Part shown: positions 21,514-21,530 of the stretch, one piece after another
Layout: the number at the start of each line of letters is the position of its first letter
Numbering within the stretch: the stretch's first letter is position 1
Source: Flavobacteriaceae bacterium UBA7433
Lineage (GTDB): Bacteria > Bacteroidota > Bacteroidia > Flavobacteriales > Flavobacteriaceae
Reading direction: 5' to 3'
Assembly: GCA_002477565.1 (NCBI GenBank)
Contig: DLQL01000048.1
Coordinates: 6,170 to 27,699 of the forward strand
DNA length: 21,530 nt
Program-made: the position numbers and the translations under genes
Notes under the pieces: generated by a model
The model's input: only the letters and a program-made list of their open reading frames with translations
Told to the model about the DNA's origin: nothing
Database searches by the model: none

Positions 21514-21530
21514 CAGAGTAATCTATTATT

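Noticed and set aside
1..21530. Mobile elements, CRISPR arrays, toxin-antitoxin or defence islands
   Set aside because: No transposase, integrase, spaced repeat array or toxin-like gene pair was seen; gene content and base composition look uniform and core-like.

Overview
The window reads as chromosomal core DNA of a Flavobacteriaceae-type member of the Bacteroidota. The evidence is Bacteroidota promoters (a TAnnTTTG -7 element, in the best cases 18-20 nt after a TTTG/TTG -33 element), little Shine-Dalgarno use, and lineage-typical genes: a DUF4834 protein, the P-loop-less small protein often mislabelled 'ABC transporter ATPase', a three-domain GH3/serine-hydrolase lipoprotein-like exoenzyme, and the metY-metX-thrA-metZ-Rrf2 cluster. 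Base composition looks even and AT-rich. I saw no insertion sequence, phage gene, CRISPR array, tRNA or rRNA.

Layout. (1) Positions 1-2974, minus strand: translation operon thrS-infC-rpmI-rplT (rplT runs off the left edge), driven by a strong promoter at 2944-2974. infC has no ATG/GTG start and appears to begin at a rare ATA codon. (2) 3125-7458, plus strand: a DEDDh exonuclease, a small conserved protein and a large secreted GH3 plus beta-lactamase-fold enzyme. (3) 7477-9476, minus strand: rsmE and a predicted outer-membrane beta-barrel 'transporter'. (4) 9571-11946, plus strand: DUF4834 protein, fabI (with a good terminator) and a membrane-anchored family-2 glycosyltransferase. (5) 11981-14397, minus strand: metK with a SAM-II-type riboswitch in its leader and a terminator behind it, then udk and a DivIC/FtsB-like gene starting from a promoter that overlaps the metK terminator. 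(6) 14415-21436, plus strand: metY with its own long leader and terminator, then a SAM-I riboswitch controlling metX-thrA-metZ, then an Rrf2-type regulator. A promoter at the right edge points to a gene beyond the window.

How the genes work together. ThrA makes homoserine from aspartate by its kinase and dehydrogenase activities (aspartate-semialdehyde dehydrogenase is not here). MetX acylates it, MetY and/or MetZ replace the acyl group with sulfur, and MetK turns the resulting methionine into S-adenosylmethionine (SAM). SAM then feeds back through two structurally unrelated RNA sensors: a SAM-II pseudoknot on metK and a SAM-I (S-box) aptamer on metX-thrA-metZ. The Rrf2 regulator carries four C-terminal cysteines and probably links the locus to sulfur or Fe-S status.

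Most of the window is ordinary core genome. The parts most worth a second look are the two different SAM riboswitch classes within about 1.7 kb of each other, the unexplained structured leader of metY, the ATA start of infC, the ten-codon ORF directly before the TTG start of metX, and the udk promoter embedded in the metK terminator. I found no convincing undescribed multi-gene system.
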